Source: Patescibacteria group bacterium (GTDB lineage: Bacteria; Patescibacteriota; Patescibacteriia; Patescibacteriales; WJLG01). From it: 42,811 nucleotides of DNA. Numbering within the stretch: position 1 is the stretch's first letter; every line of letters starts with the position of its first letter. Under the pieces are notes generated by a model. It was given only the letters and a program-made list of their open reading frames with translations, searched no databases and was not told where the DNA came from. The DNA is taken from assembly GCA_028707065.1 (NCBI GenBank), contig JAQTUZ010000014.1, positions 1 to 42,811 on the forward strand. The letters run 5' to 3'. Below, one piece after another: positions 16,672 through 23,459 of this stretch. The position numbers were made by a program, and so were the translations under genes.

Positions 16672-17856
16672 ATGAAGATTGCAATCATTGGACAAAAAGG
16701 TATCCCGAGCATTTCGGGAGGAGTGGAAAAACACGTGGAAGATTTATCAATCCGCCTGGTTAAGGCCGGCCATGAAGTTTTCGTTTACACCCGTCCGAAT
16801 TATACCGATAAGAATCTGCAGGAATATCAAGGCGTCAAGTTGATTTCCTTGCCTTCCGTCGCCACCAAACATTTGGACGCGATCACTCACACCTTTCGCG
16901 CCTGTTTGGACGTGGCCAAACGCGACGTGGACGTCATCCATTTCCATTCCATCGGGCCGTCTTCGCTGATCTGGCTGGTAAAAATGTTGAAGCCGGGCGT
17001 GCCGGTCGTCGCCACTTTTCATTCCCAATGCTACAAGCATCAGAAATGGGGGATCTTTGCCAAGGCTTATTTGAAATTCGGCGAATTCATCGCTTGCCGC
17101 CTGGCTGATAGAACCATCACGGTTTCCAAGAATCTCAAGGAATACACCATCAAGAAATATGGCCGCGTTCCCGAATACATTCCCAACGGCGTCGAGGCCG
17201 GCAAAAAAACGGCCGCCCACGATATCAAATATTTCGGCTTGAAGAAAGACAATTATATTTTGGCTTTGGGCCGCATCATTAAGCACAAGGGTTTGCAATA
17301 TTTAATTAAAGCGTTCAAGAACGTGAAGACCGATAAAAAATTGGTGATCGTCGGCGGCAGCGCCCATACCGATAAGTTCGTCAAAGAGCTTAAGGATTTG
17401 GCGCGCGGCGACAAGCGCATCATTTTTACCGGTCCGCAGCATGGGCCGATCGTTCCGGAATTGTTTGCCAACGCCTATCTTTTCGTCCAACCGTCCGAAT
17501 CGGAAGGTTTGTCGATCGCGCTGCTGGAAGCGATGGCGCACGGCACTGCCACGCTGGTTTCGGATATTCCGGAAAATCGCGAAGCGATCTCTTATACCGG
17601 CTATACTTTCAAGAGCAAGAACGTCGCTGATCTGATGGGCAAGCTGAACGGCCTGTTGCGCAATCCCGAGATTGTCCGCGAGATGGGCGAGATGCAGAGA
17701 AAAAGGGCCGCCAGCGAATACAATTGGGAAAAAGTTTCTGATAAAGTCCAGAATGTTTATCGTTCCGTGGCTTTTCCGCAAAAGGCGGCGGGCAAATCCG
17801 CTCAAGGCGTGCGCAAATTGAAATTCGCGCAGAGGTTTTTGAATTTATTCTTTTAA
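16672..17856 (+). CDS. GT4-family glycosyltransferase
   Basis: GT-B glycosyltransferase of 394 residues, of the type with the N-terminus IAIIGQKGIPSISGGVEKHV (rhamnosyltransferase-like families begin this way). HFHSIGPSSLIWL, TFHSQCYKHQKWG and YIPNGVEAG follow; the second domain starts YILALGRIIKHKGLQYLI and includes PSESEGLSIALLEAMAHG, a normal E-x7-E donor site. The tail is basic (KLKFAQRFLNLFF) and may touch the membrane. Function: adds a sugar, perhaps the first or a branching residue, to the lipid-linked glycan; the sugar is not known. No SD. It closes the first polysaccharide locus. Confidence 0.93.
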   Translation: MKIAIIGQKGIPSISGGVEKHVEDLSIRLVKAGHEVFVYTRPNYTDKNLQEYQGVKLISLPSVATKHLDAITHTFRACLDVAKRDVDVIHFHSIGPSSLIWLVKMLKPGVPVVATFHSQCYKHQKWGIFAKAYLKFGEFIACRLADRTITVSKNLKEYTIKKYGRVPEYIPNGVEAGKKTAAHDIKYFGLKKDNYILALGRIIKHKGLQYLIKAFKNVKTDKKLVIVGGSAHTDKFVKELKDLARGDKRIIFTGPQHGPIVPELFANAYLFVQPSESEGLSIALLEAMAHGTATLVSDIPENREAISYTGYTFKSKNVADLMGKLNGLLRNPEIVREMGEMQRKRAASEYNWEKVSDKVQNVYRSVAFPQKAAGKSAQGVRKLKFAQRFLNLFF

Positions 17857-17866
17857 GTTTTACGAG

Positions 17867-17896
17867 GCGCAGGAACGCGATATTTTGCGTTCCCGC
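17867..17896. repeat. AACGCAATATTTTGCGTT palindrome family, single copy
   Basis: GCGCAGGAACGCGATATTTT plus GCGTTCCCGC, an imperfect palindrome. Same family as 10551, 12847 and 37273. Confidence 0.75.
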
Positions 17897-17917
17897 AAAA
17901 AATATTGCGGAGTATGA

Positions 17918-17998
17918 GCCGGTCTTGTCAAAATATTTTGATCAGTCCGGCCTATACTCCAAAAGTATAGAAAGAGAAGAAGAGCTCTTTGAAAATTT
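17918..17998 (+). promoter_or_regulatory. Structured leader before the HDT-repeat lipoprotein gene
   Basis: A 34-bp interrupted palindrome has outer arms GCCGG/CCGGC and core TCAAAATATTTTGA (17918-17951). It is followed by a small hairpin CTATAC...GTATAG, and then GCTCTTTGAAAATTT (17984-17998), which resembles the boxA antitermination signal of rRNA operons. No convincing -35/-10 pair was found. All functions are speculative. Confidence 0.35.
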
Positions 17999-18046
17999 AC
18001 GGTTAATTAACAGAAACAGAAATTTTAAACCAAAAAGGGAGGTCCT

Positions 18047-20071
18047 ATGAAAAGGACTGTGTGTTTGTGGTTGATGACAGTGTTGGTGGCAGCCGGTTTT
18101 TTCGGCTGTCAGGACAATCCGGCGAGTCTTCCGACCCCCGGATCAACGGACACAATCGATGTTTCAGTGCCGATCTTCGGCCTGGTCAGTTCAAGCCAGG
18201 TCAGTGACAGCATCTGGACTTATGAGATCGCTCTTAAGGCCAGCGCTTATCAGCCGGCAGCCACCAACGCCGTAATGTTCGGCGCTCTTGGCACCAACTG
18301 GAATCTTTTGAGCAATGCCACGAATGGCGTGCTTTCCGGCGGTGCCTGGAATTTCACTTTTACGGTGAAAAACGGTCCGCGGCTGGTAAATTTTTCGAGC
18401 AAGACCGGGAACTGGGCCCAGCTTGACAGTCTGAAGAAATGCGATTTCTATCAGGCATCGAGCAAGGGCGGCGACTTGGCCATCGATTTTGAAAATGGCC
18501 AATTGCTGCACACCAGCAATGTCGTGACGATCCATACCGTTGACACGATGTATATCGTGAAGACGATCGTGGTCGATAGCATTCTCCGCGTCCGTGATAC
18601 GGTCATTGATACTGTGTGGTCAAACCGTCAGATTCATGATTCGATCCACACCGTGGACACCGTTCGCGTGCCGTCAAAGACCGACACTGTTATGCTTGGC
18701 GATCTTGTCAAGCAGGTGGGCAATGTCGATCTGGGCAATGGCTCGTTCAGAACCACTTTGATTTTCAGTCCGCTTCTGGTTAAGAAGAATGCCACTGCCA
18801 ACTGGGTTCCGTTCGGCGCGGGGTTCCCGCCCTATTACAGCTGGAACAAGGATTCAGTTATGGCGCTGGGACAACAGCGGCCAGATGGCTACTACCCACT
18901 GACCTATGTTTCGAAGCCGGGTTTCTTGACCTGTGACGTTGGCGGCGATTACAATCATGCCTGGGCCAATGACAGTCTGCTCGCGAAAGCGCCCTGGGGT
19001 TTCAAAACCCCGACCGGGTATGTCATTCGGCTGTACGAGAATAAAGCCGGTTGGGTTTTTCCCGCCAGTCTCGTGTATGTCGATACGACCACCAAGGTGG
19101 TGCATGACACGACGGTAAGGGTTGATACGGTAAAAACGCCGCAGAAGATTGTGTGGATTATCGATAGCGTTTTTACCATCAGAACCCAGCATGATACGAC
19201 CGTCATTCGTACCCACGATACGGTTACCGTGATGACGATCAGGATCGTTAAGGATACGGTGCAACTGCCGGGAAAGATCGCCTACATCACAGATACGTTG
19301 AGGATCTATTACGTCACCCATGATACGGTCAGAACAAAGCCGGATACGGTGTTTGTTCCCATTCATGTTTATGACACAACGTTCGTGATCAGGGTAATTC
19401 CTCCCGATACGGTTTTCCTGCCCGGGAGGATTATAATCGTCCATGACACTCTCAAGCAGGTTAACACCGACACGATCCACGTGAAAGACACGGTCGTCTT
19501 TACGGCGGTGGATAAGGGGGTGGCGGTTGACAGCTCCAAAAACTTCCTGCGCGATACCTCGTGGTTGGAATCCAACCATTTAAAAGGTGTGGTGACGGAA
19601 GATACAGTGGTGACGACCAGAGCGATTCATTCGGTGCTCTGGATATCGCCCAAGGGAGATTCAACCGTTAAGCGCGACACAGCCTCGTCCACGAAGATCT
19701 ATCAGTACCGGGCGGACACTATTTCTTTGGTGATCGCTCAATACGGCAGTAGCGTGGTCGGCGCCGATACGATCTATCGGTTCGGCGTGACTGTCAAGGC
19801 CTTTGCTTATTCCGGCAAGGGCGACGATTCCGCGAGCCTCACCGGTTTGGCGGACACGAGCAAATGGAAATTTGTCGGCAAGATCGGAGGGTATTTCGTC
19901 TTTGACGCCAAGTTGATTGGCGGGACGACCTACAACTTCAATTTTGTCGGCAATAAAGGGACCTGGGCCCAGCAGGAAATACTTCTGCTTAGTCCCTTGG
20001 CCGTCAAGACCGGAGGCAATTGCGATATTGTCTCTCGAGCGGTCTACGGCACCGGCCTAGTAAAACCGTAA
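18047..20071 (+). CDS. Large lipoprotein with HDT-repeat stalk and duplicated end domains
   Basis: Predicted surface lipoprotein of 674 residues. The signal sequence ends VLVAAGFFG followed by Cys21; the box is near-canonical (Phe at -3 is unusual). Residues about 30-160 and 555-670 are related: compare LKASAY with VKAFAY, and NFSSKTGNWAQL with NFVGNKGTWAQQ. Between them, at 160-225 and 345-490, runs a stalk of short degenerate repeats built on HDT or VDT with V/I neighbours (VRDTVIDTV, TIHVKDTVVF and so on), typical of extended beta surface stalks. A middle domain (about 225-345, YYSWNKDSVMALGQQ, GYVIRLYENKAGWVFPA) splits the stalk. GGGAGG at 18035-18045 gives a strong SD. A strong terminator follows. 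Function unknown; adhesion or presentation of a ligand is a hypothesis. Confidence 0.85.
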   Translation: MKRTVCLWLMTVLVAAGFFGCQDNPASLPTPGSTDTIDVSVPIFGLVSSSQVSDSIWTYEIALKASAYQPAATNAVMFGALGTNWNLLSNATNGVLSGGAWNFTFTVKNGPRLVNFSSKTGNWAQLDSLKKCDFYQASSKGGDLAIDFENGQLLHTSNVVTIHTVDTMYIVKTIVVDSILRVRDTVIDTVWSNRQIHDSIHTVDTVRVPSKTDTVMLGDLVKQVGNVDLGNGSFRTTLIFSPLLVKKNATANWVPFGAGFPPYYSWNKDSVMALGQQRPDGYYPLTYVSKPGFLTCDVGGDYNHAWANDSLLAKAPWGFKTPTGYVIRLYENKAGWVFPASLVYVDTTTKVVHDTTVRVDTVKTPQKIVWIIDSVFTIRTQHDTTVIRTHDTVTVMTIRIVKDTVQLPGKIAYITDTLRIYYVTHDTVRTKPDTVFVPIHVYDTTFVIRVIPPDTVFLPGRIIIVHDTLKQVNTDTIHVKDTVVFTAVDKGVAVDSSKNFLRDTSWLESNHLKGVVTEDTVVTTRAIHSVLWISPKGDSTVKRDTASSTKIYQYRADTISLVIAQYGSSVVGADTIYRFGVTVKAFAYSGKGDDSASLTGLADTSKWKFVGKIGGYFVFDAKLIGGTTYNFNFVGNKGTWAQQEILLLSPLAVKTGGNCDIVSRAVYGTGLVKP

Positions 20072-20097
20072 ATCTCTTCAACTCTTCAAGTACATTG

Positions 20098-20134
20098 AGA
20101 CCTTTCGTGCCATGCGCGAGAGGTCTTTTTCTTT
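20098..20134 (+). terminator. Intrinsic terminator of the HDT-repeat lipoprotein gene
   Basis: AGACCTTTCG pairs with CGAGAGGTCT (one wobble), followed by TTTTCTTT. Confidence 0.88.
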
Positions 20135-20226
20135 ACAAAAATATTTTTAATTGATAGATTGATAATTAGAAAATTAGAAAATTTCAATCATTCTTAATCA
20201 ATCTGATAAAGGATATAACATAACGT

Positions 20227-20308
20227 TAATACATCGAACATTTTACGAATTTTTATTCGGTTCGCAGAGTTCGCGGTATTCGCGTAAAATTTGTAGTATT
20301 CGTGTCAT
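20227..20308. repeat. TTCGTAGTATTCG word cluster
   Basis: Words of the family-C type: TACGAATTTTTATTCG, GTTCGCGGTATTCGCG, GTAGTATTCGTGTC. More degenerate than the inverted pairs at 16539 and 22617. Confidence 0.6.
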
Positions 20309-20316
20309 GTTTTTTT

Positions 20317-20712
20317 ATGATTTTATATCTTAATACAATTAGTCAGCCGGAGATTGAGATCGCGATCAAGGACGGCGAAAAAATTATCGCCCAAAGCAAG
20401 ATCGAGGCCAGGCGGGTGCAGGCGGAAAAATTATTAATGGCCGTGGAAACGATTTTGCGGAAGAAAAAAATAAAATTGTCGGCCTTAGAAGCGGTGGAAG
20501 TGGAAAATAAGGGCGGCAGTTTTACTTCCTTGCGCATTGGCGTGGCCGTGGCCAACGCGCTTGGTTTTGCGTTAGGGGTGCCGGTTAGGGGAACGGCCGG
20601 AACAGCCAAGACAGTTGGCACGATTAACGTTATCGAACCGATTTATGATCGAGAACCGGATATTGGAAAGAGCAAAGAACAAAGAGCAAAGAACAGTCGA
20701 ACTTATTTTTAG
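20317..20712 (+). CDS. tsaB: TsaB-like protein (short form), tRNA t6A synthesis
   Basis: TsaB is the non-catalytic partner of TsaD in making the t6A modification of ANN-decoding tRNAs. The core motif is present: LSALEAVEVENKGGSFTSLR, then IGVAVANALGFALGVPV, matching the usual GPGSFTGLRIG pattern with the first Gly-Pro changed to Asn-Lys. At 131 residues it holds only the N-terminal ASKHA half; typical TsaB has about 220-230. ATG 20317 is chosen over a GTG at 20302 as it gives MILYLNTI, a natural family start. The last 14 residues (SKEQRAKNSRTYF) are read from one arm of an AAAGAGCAAAGAACA repeat, so the natural end of the gene has been overrun. No SD. Confidence 0.8.
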   Translation: MILYLNTISQPEIEIAIKDGEKIIAQSKIEARRVQAEKLLMAVETILRKKKIKLSALEAVEVENKGGSFTSLRIGVAVANALGFALGVPVRGTAGTAKTVGTINVIEPIYDREPDIGKSKEQRAKNSRTYF

Positions 20713-20762
20713 CTTGAAATTGGTATATTTTTCCGTGTTCTTTGTTCCTTGTTCTATGTTTC
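20672..20762. repeat. AAAGAGCAAAGAACA inverted pair overlapping the end of tsaB
   Basis: The left arm AAAGAGCAAAGAACAAAGAG (overlapping the tsaB 3-prime end) is followed by the inverse arm GTGTTCTTTGTTCC...TTGTTCTATGTTT. Together they form an imperfect hairpin of about 27 bp. Confidence 0.85.
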
Positions 20763-20819
20763 GATGACTTCTGTGGATTACCTGTTCATAACATTTATCC
20801 ACCTTGGATAAATTGATTG

Positions 20820-20844
20820 ATCGCCCTTGTTGGGCGGTTTTTTT
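20820..20844 (+). terminator. Intrinsic terminator after tsaB
   Basis: CGCCC (20822-20826), loop TTGTT, GGGCG, then GTTTTTTTAT. Confidence 0.85.
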
Positions 20845-20895
20845 ATTGGCTAATTTTAAATAACAGCCTGCTTGGGGAAAATTAGCCCAAAGTGT

Positions 20896-20924
20896 TTGAC
20901 TGGAGCGGATAAGTGGTGTACAAT
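20896..20924 (+). promoter_or_regulatory. Promoter of the division and cell-wall cluster
   Basis: TTGACT (20896-20901), 17 bases, TACAAT (20919-20924). The transcription start should be near 20931, just before the MraZ boxes. Confidence 0.88.
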
Positions 20925-20934
20925 TATAGTATGT

Positions 20935-20969
20935 TGGTGAAAAGTGGGGGAAAGGGGGTGAAAGTTTGG
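20935..20969 (+). promoter_or_regulatory. MraZ operator (MRE), 10-bp period
   Basis: The boxes TGGTG, TGGGG, GGGGT and TTTGG start at 20935, 20945, 20955 and 20965, exactly 10 bp apart and separated by A-rich pentamers (AAAAG, GAAAG, GAAAG). This is the arrangement of MraZ-recognised repeats. Another GTGG lies within the promoter spacer (20913). It suggests autorepression of the cluster by MraZ. Confidence 0.8.
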
Positions 20970-20983
20970 TTAATGCAAATGGC

Positions 20984-21036
20984 AAGAATAACCCACCCCG
21001 TCTCGCGCGGCGCGAGCCACCCCTCCCAAGAGGGGA
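20984..21036. repeat. CCACCCC/CCCCTCC GC-rich repeat in the mraZ leader
   Basis: AACCCACCCCGTC, a palindromic CTCGCGCGGCGCGAG, then CCACCCCTCCCAAGAGGGG. It separates the MraZ operator from the mraZ start codon. Same family as at 40702, 40932 and 42472. Confidence 0.75.
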
Positions 21037-21048
21037 ATCATTATATTT

Positions 21049-21480
21049 ATGTTTATCGGCGAATATAGCCACAATTTGGATAGCAAAGGCAGAATTGCCG
21101 TACCGGCAAAATTTAGGAATATGCTGGAAAAAGGGGCAGTTGTCACTAAAGGCTTGGATAACTGTCTTTTCTTGTACCCAAAAGCAAAATGGGAAGAGAT
21201 TGCGCAGAAATTCGCCAATTTGCCCGTTAGCCAGGCCAAGGCCCGGGCGTTTGCCCGTCATATGCTGGCCGGAGCGATGAATGTCGAGTTTGATAATCAA
21301 GGCAGGATTAATCTGCCGGAATATTTGAGAAAATTTGCTAATTTAAAAAAAGAAACCATAATTGCCGGACTTTTTGATCGCTTGGAGATCTGGGATGAAG
21401 CTGCCTGGAATAAATACAAGACGGCGACGGATAAAGATAGCGGTCAGATCGCCGAGGCGTTGGGAGAGATGGGAGTGTAA
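21049..21480 (+). CDS. mraZ: Transcriptional regulator MraZ
   Basis: MraZ is a DNA-binding ring protein that represses the dcw cluster in bacteria studied. Two SpoVT/AbrB-type domains are seen: the first with MFIGEYSHNLDSKGRIAVPA, then KFR, the second with GAMNVEFDNQGRINLPEYL, each containing the DxKGR or DxQGR signature. Length 143 is normal. The start is ATG 21049, after a GC-rich repeat in the leader and no good SD. Its operator and promoter lie 80-150 bp upstream. It begins the cluster mraZ-rsmH-ftsL-ftsI-murF. Confidence 0.96.
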   Translation: MFIGEYSHNLDSKGRIAVPAKFRNMLEKGAVVTKGLDNCLFLYPKAKWEEIAQKFANLPVSQAKARAFARHMLAGAMNVEFDNQGRINLPEYLRKFANLKKETIIAGLFDRLEIWDEAAWNKYKTATDKDSGQIAEALGEMGV

Positions 21481-21556
21481 CCGGATGTCAGATATCGGAG
21501 ATCTGATATTAGGGGTTTGAAATTTGGTTTTTAAATTTTTTGAGAGTAGGCTCATT

Positions 21557-21650
21557 TTATAATTCGTATATTCGTAAATATTCGTAGTTCTTATAGATAC
21601 ATTGTCTAAAAGCTCTACGAATTACGAATGCTTACGAATATACGAATAGA
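21557..21650. repeat. TTCGTATATTCGTAAATATT inverted pair
   Basis: The left arm TTCGTATATTCG...TTCGTAGTTC is mirrored by CTACGAATTACGAA...TACGAATATACGAA on the right. A hairpin of about 35 bp per arm fills the mraZ-rsmH spacer. No promoter was seen here. Confidence 0.85.
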
Positions 21651-21676
21651 GCGTCCTAATTTGTAATTTCATTTCA

Positions 21677-22612
21677 ATGGAGTATCAACACACCCCGGTA
21701 ATGTTAAAAGAAGTGATGGAATATCTAAAACCCCAACAAGGAGGATATTTCATCGATGGTACCTTGGGCGGCGGAGGTTACACGGGAGCGTTATCGGAAA
21801 TCGTCGGTGAGCAGGGAAAAGTTTTAGCGATCGATCTGGATGAACAGGCGATCGCCAATACCGCGCAAAAGAAACTTAATAATGTAATTTTAGTTAAAGA
21901 TAATTTTGTAAACTTGGCTTCGATCATCGCCGATAATATCGAGGCGGGAAAATTATTCGATGGTTTTGTTCTGGATCTGGGCCTTTCGTCTTTTCAGCTG
22001 GCTGATCTGAAGCGCGGGTTTTCTTTTCGCGAAGATTCTCCGCTGGATATGGCTTTCAATTCAACTGGTGATGATCGGCGCACCAGGGCGATAGTGAACG
22101 ATTGGCACGAGGAGGATTTGGCCAGGATAATTTTCACTTACGGCGAGGAAAAACACGCCCGGCGGATCGCCCGGGGTATTGTCGAACGCCGCCGGGAGGC
22201 TGGGATCGAAACGACCGGCGATCTGGTGGAAATAATAAAAAAAGCCATTCCGCGGCGATTGTGGAACGAGCGAGTTCACCCGGCGACCAAAACTTTTCAG
22301 GCGCTCCGCATCGCGGTCAATCATGAGTTGGAAAATCTGGAAAAAGTTTTGCCGCAAGCGGTTGCCGCGCTAAAGAGCGGGGGACGCCTGGCGATAATTT
22401 CTTTTCATAGCTTGGAAGACCGGATCGTCAAAGATTATTTTAAGAAAGAAAGCCGCGATTGCCTTTGTCCGCCGGAAATACCGATCTGCCGCTGCGGGCA
22501 CCAAGCATCCTTGAAAATAATCACCAAAAAACCGCTTTTGCCGACCGCCGAAGAAATAAACATCAATCCTCGCAGCCGCAGCGCGAAGATGAGAGTGGCA
22601 GAGAAGATATAA
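21677..22612 (+). CDS. rsmH: 16S rRNA (cytosine1402-N4)-methyltransferase RsmH
   Basis: Makes m4C1402 in the decoding centre of 16S rRNA. HTPVMLKEVMEYLKP and FIDGTLGGGGYTGALSE at the N-terminus, AIDLDEQAIA, LDLGLSSFQL and SPLDMAF, NHELENLEKVLPQAVAALKS and IISFHSLEDRIVKDYF are all classical RsmH motifs; the C-terminal Cys cluster CLCPPEIPICRC is also usual. Length 311 is normal. ATG 21677 has no SD. Position after mraZ is the conserved place. Confidence 0.97.
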   Translation: MEYQHTPVMLKEVMEYLKPQQGGYFIDGTLGGGGYTGALSEIVGEQGKVLAIDLDEQAIANTAQKKLNNVILVKDNFVNLASIIADNIEAGKLFDGFVLDLGLSSFQLADLKRGFSFREDSPLDMAFNSTGDDRRTRAIVNDWHEEDLARIIFTYGEEKHARRIARGIVERRREAGIETTGDLVEIIKKAIPRRLWNERVHPATKTFQALRIAVNHELENLEKVLPQAVAALKSGGRLAIISFHSLEDRIVKDYFKKESRDCLCPPEIPICRCGHQASLKIITKKPLLPTAEEININPRSRSAKMRVAEKI

Positions 22613-22616
22613 ACGC

Positions 22617-22737
22617 ATAATCCGAACCTACGAAATACCCGAATACTACGAACGGCTGCGAAACGAATTGAAATTAATACGCCATGTTCGGATAAAAATG
22701 TTCGTTGTATTCGTATGTTTCGTAGGTTCGGATTATA
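22617..22737. repeat. CCGAACCTACGAAATACCCG family, best inverted pair
   Basis: The left arm ATAATCCGAACCTACGAAAT, ACCCGAATACTACGAAC is mirrored by GTTCGTTGTATTCGTATG, TTTCGTAGGTTCGGATTATA. About 36 bp per arm with few mismatches, loop of about 45 bp. Confidence 0.92.
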
Positions 22738-22765
22738 TTACAAAATAAAAATTAAAATAAAAACC

Positions 22766-23107
22766 ATGACTCAAAAATTCGACGGGGTTTATTCCCAGCA
22801 AATCGAAAAAAATCGGCCAGCCTGGCTCAACATCAAAACTTTTAATTTTTTTCTTTTAACTTTGATCGTCGCCGGCGGGTTATATTATGTTACCGGCATC
22901 AATGATCTGGTCGTCAAAGGATTCACCATGCAGGAATTAAAAACAAGAGTCGCCTTGCTCCAGGAGGAAAACCAGAAATTAAACGTCGAAACCGCCTCCT
23001 TGCAATCTTTCAATAATTTGGCGAAAAGGATCGGTAATTTGAAAATGATCTCGGTGGACAATGTTGATTATCTTAAAGTTGATTCGGGAGTGGCGCTGGC
23101 ACGATGA
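22766..23107 (+). CDS. ftsL: FtsL-like division protein
   Basis: Single-pass membrane protein of 113 residues: a short cytoplasmic N-terminus, one helix at about 25-43 (FFLLTLIVAGGLYYVTGI), then a coiled coil (TMQELKTRVALLQEENQKLN) outside the membrane. The size, topology and place between rsmH and ftsI are those of FtsL, which bridges FtsB/DivIC to the FtsW-FtsI synthase. FtsL sequences are too variable for a motif match, so the name rests on context. ATG 22766 is used; upstream in-frame sequence is derived from the inverted repeat and not counted. Confidence 0.75.
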   Translation: MTQKFDGVYSQQIEKNRPAWLNIKTFNFFLLTLIVAGGLYYVTGINDLVVKGFTMQELKTRVALLQEENQKLNVETASLQSFNNLAKRIGNLKMISVDNVDYLKVDSGVALAR

Positions 23108-23459
23108 CAGAGGGCATAGGAACAAAGAGCATAGAGCAGGGGGAATATTCGGGGCACGACCTTACAAACAAGTTTTATTAGTCGATTAGTTAATTGGTTA
23201 ATTAGTTTTATTATCAAGCGAAGCGAGCGAAATGATTCCGCGCCTCGCGGAAATCATTTCCGAGCGAGCGATGATAAATACTTCGTCCGGTGGCACGCAA
23301 GGATACCTTTTAGAAAAGATAGGGCGAGTGCCTGCCCCGCGGTTGAATATCATTTATTGAAAACAAACTTTTTCTAATTATCGAAATTTATTTTTATTAC
23401 AACTAAGTTCCTAATCAACTAAGCAACTAATGACATTCTTTTGTTATTGAAAATCAAAA
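23108..23459. other. ftsL-ftsI spacer (352 bp) with nested inverted repeats
   Basis: No gene is seen. Outer arms of the family-D word (GTCGATTAGTTAATTGGTTA at about 23180, inverse CCTAATCAACTAAGCAAC at about 23410) enclose a long GC-rich hairpin (23208-23279) and about 110 bp of unassigned sequence. Confidence 0.75.
23208..23279. repeat. Long imperfect hairpin between ftsL and ftsI
   Basis: TTATTATCAAGCGAAGCGAG, CGAAATGATTCCGCG pairs with CGCGGAAATCATTTCCG, AGCGAGCGATGATAAAT around a 3-4 base loop, giving a stem of over 30 bp with few mismatches. Confidence 0.88.

Noticed and set aside
18530-19500. DNA-level tandem repeats that could be an array of noncoding units
   Set aside because: The repeats keep the reading frame, vary in codons and encode HDT/VDT peptides, so they are protein repeats.
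18854-19579. Open frame of 241 codons antisense to the HDT-repeat lipoprotein
   Set aside because: The periodic His/Arg/Asn-rich sequence is the reverse reading of the GATACGGT-type repeats. No signal of its own.
20966-21280. Open frame in the mraZ leader running into mraZ in another frame
   Set aside because: It begins inside the MraZ operator and GC-rich repeat and its product has no family features.
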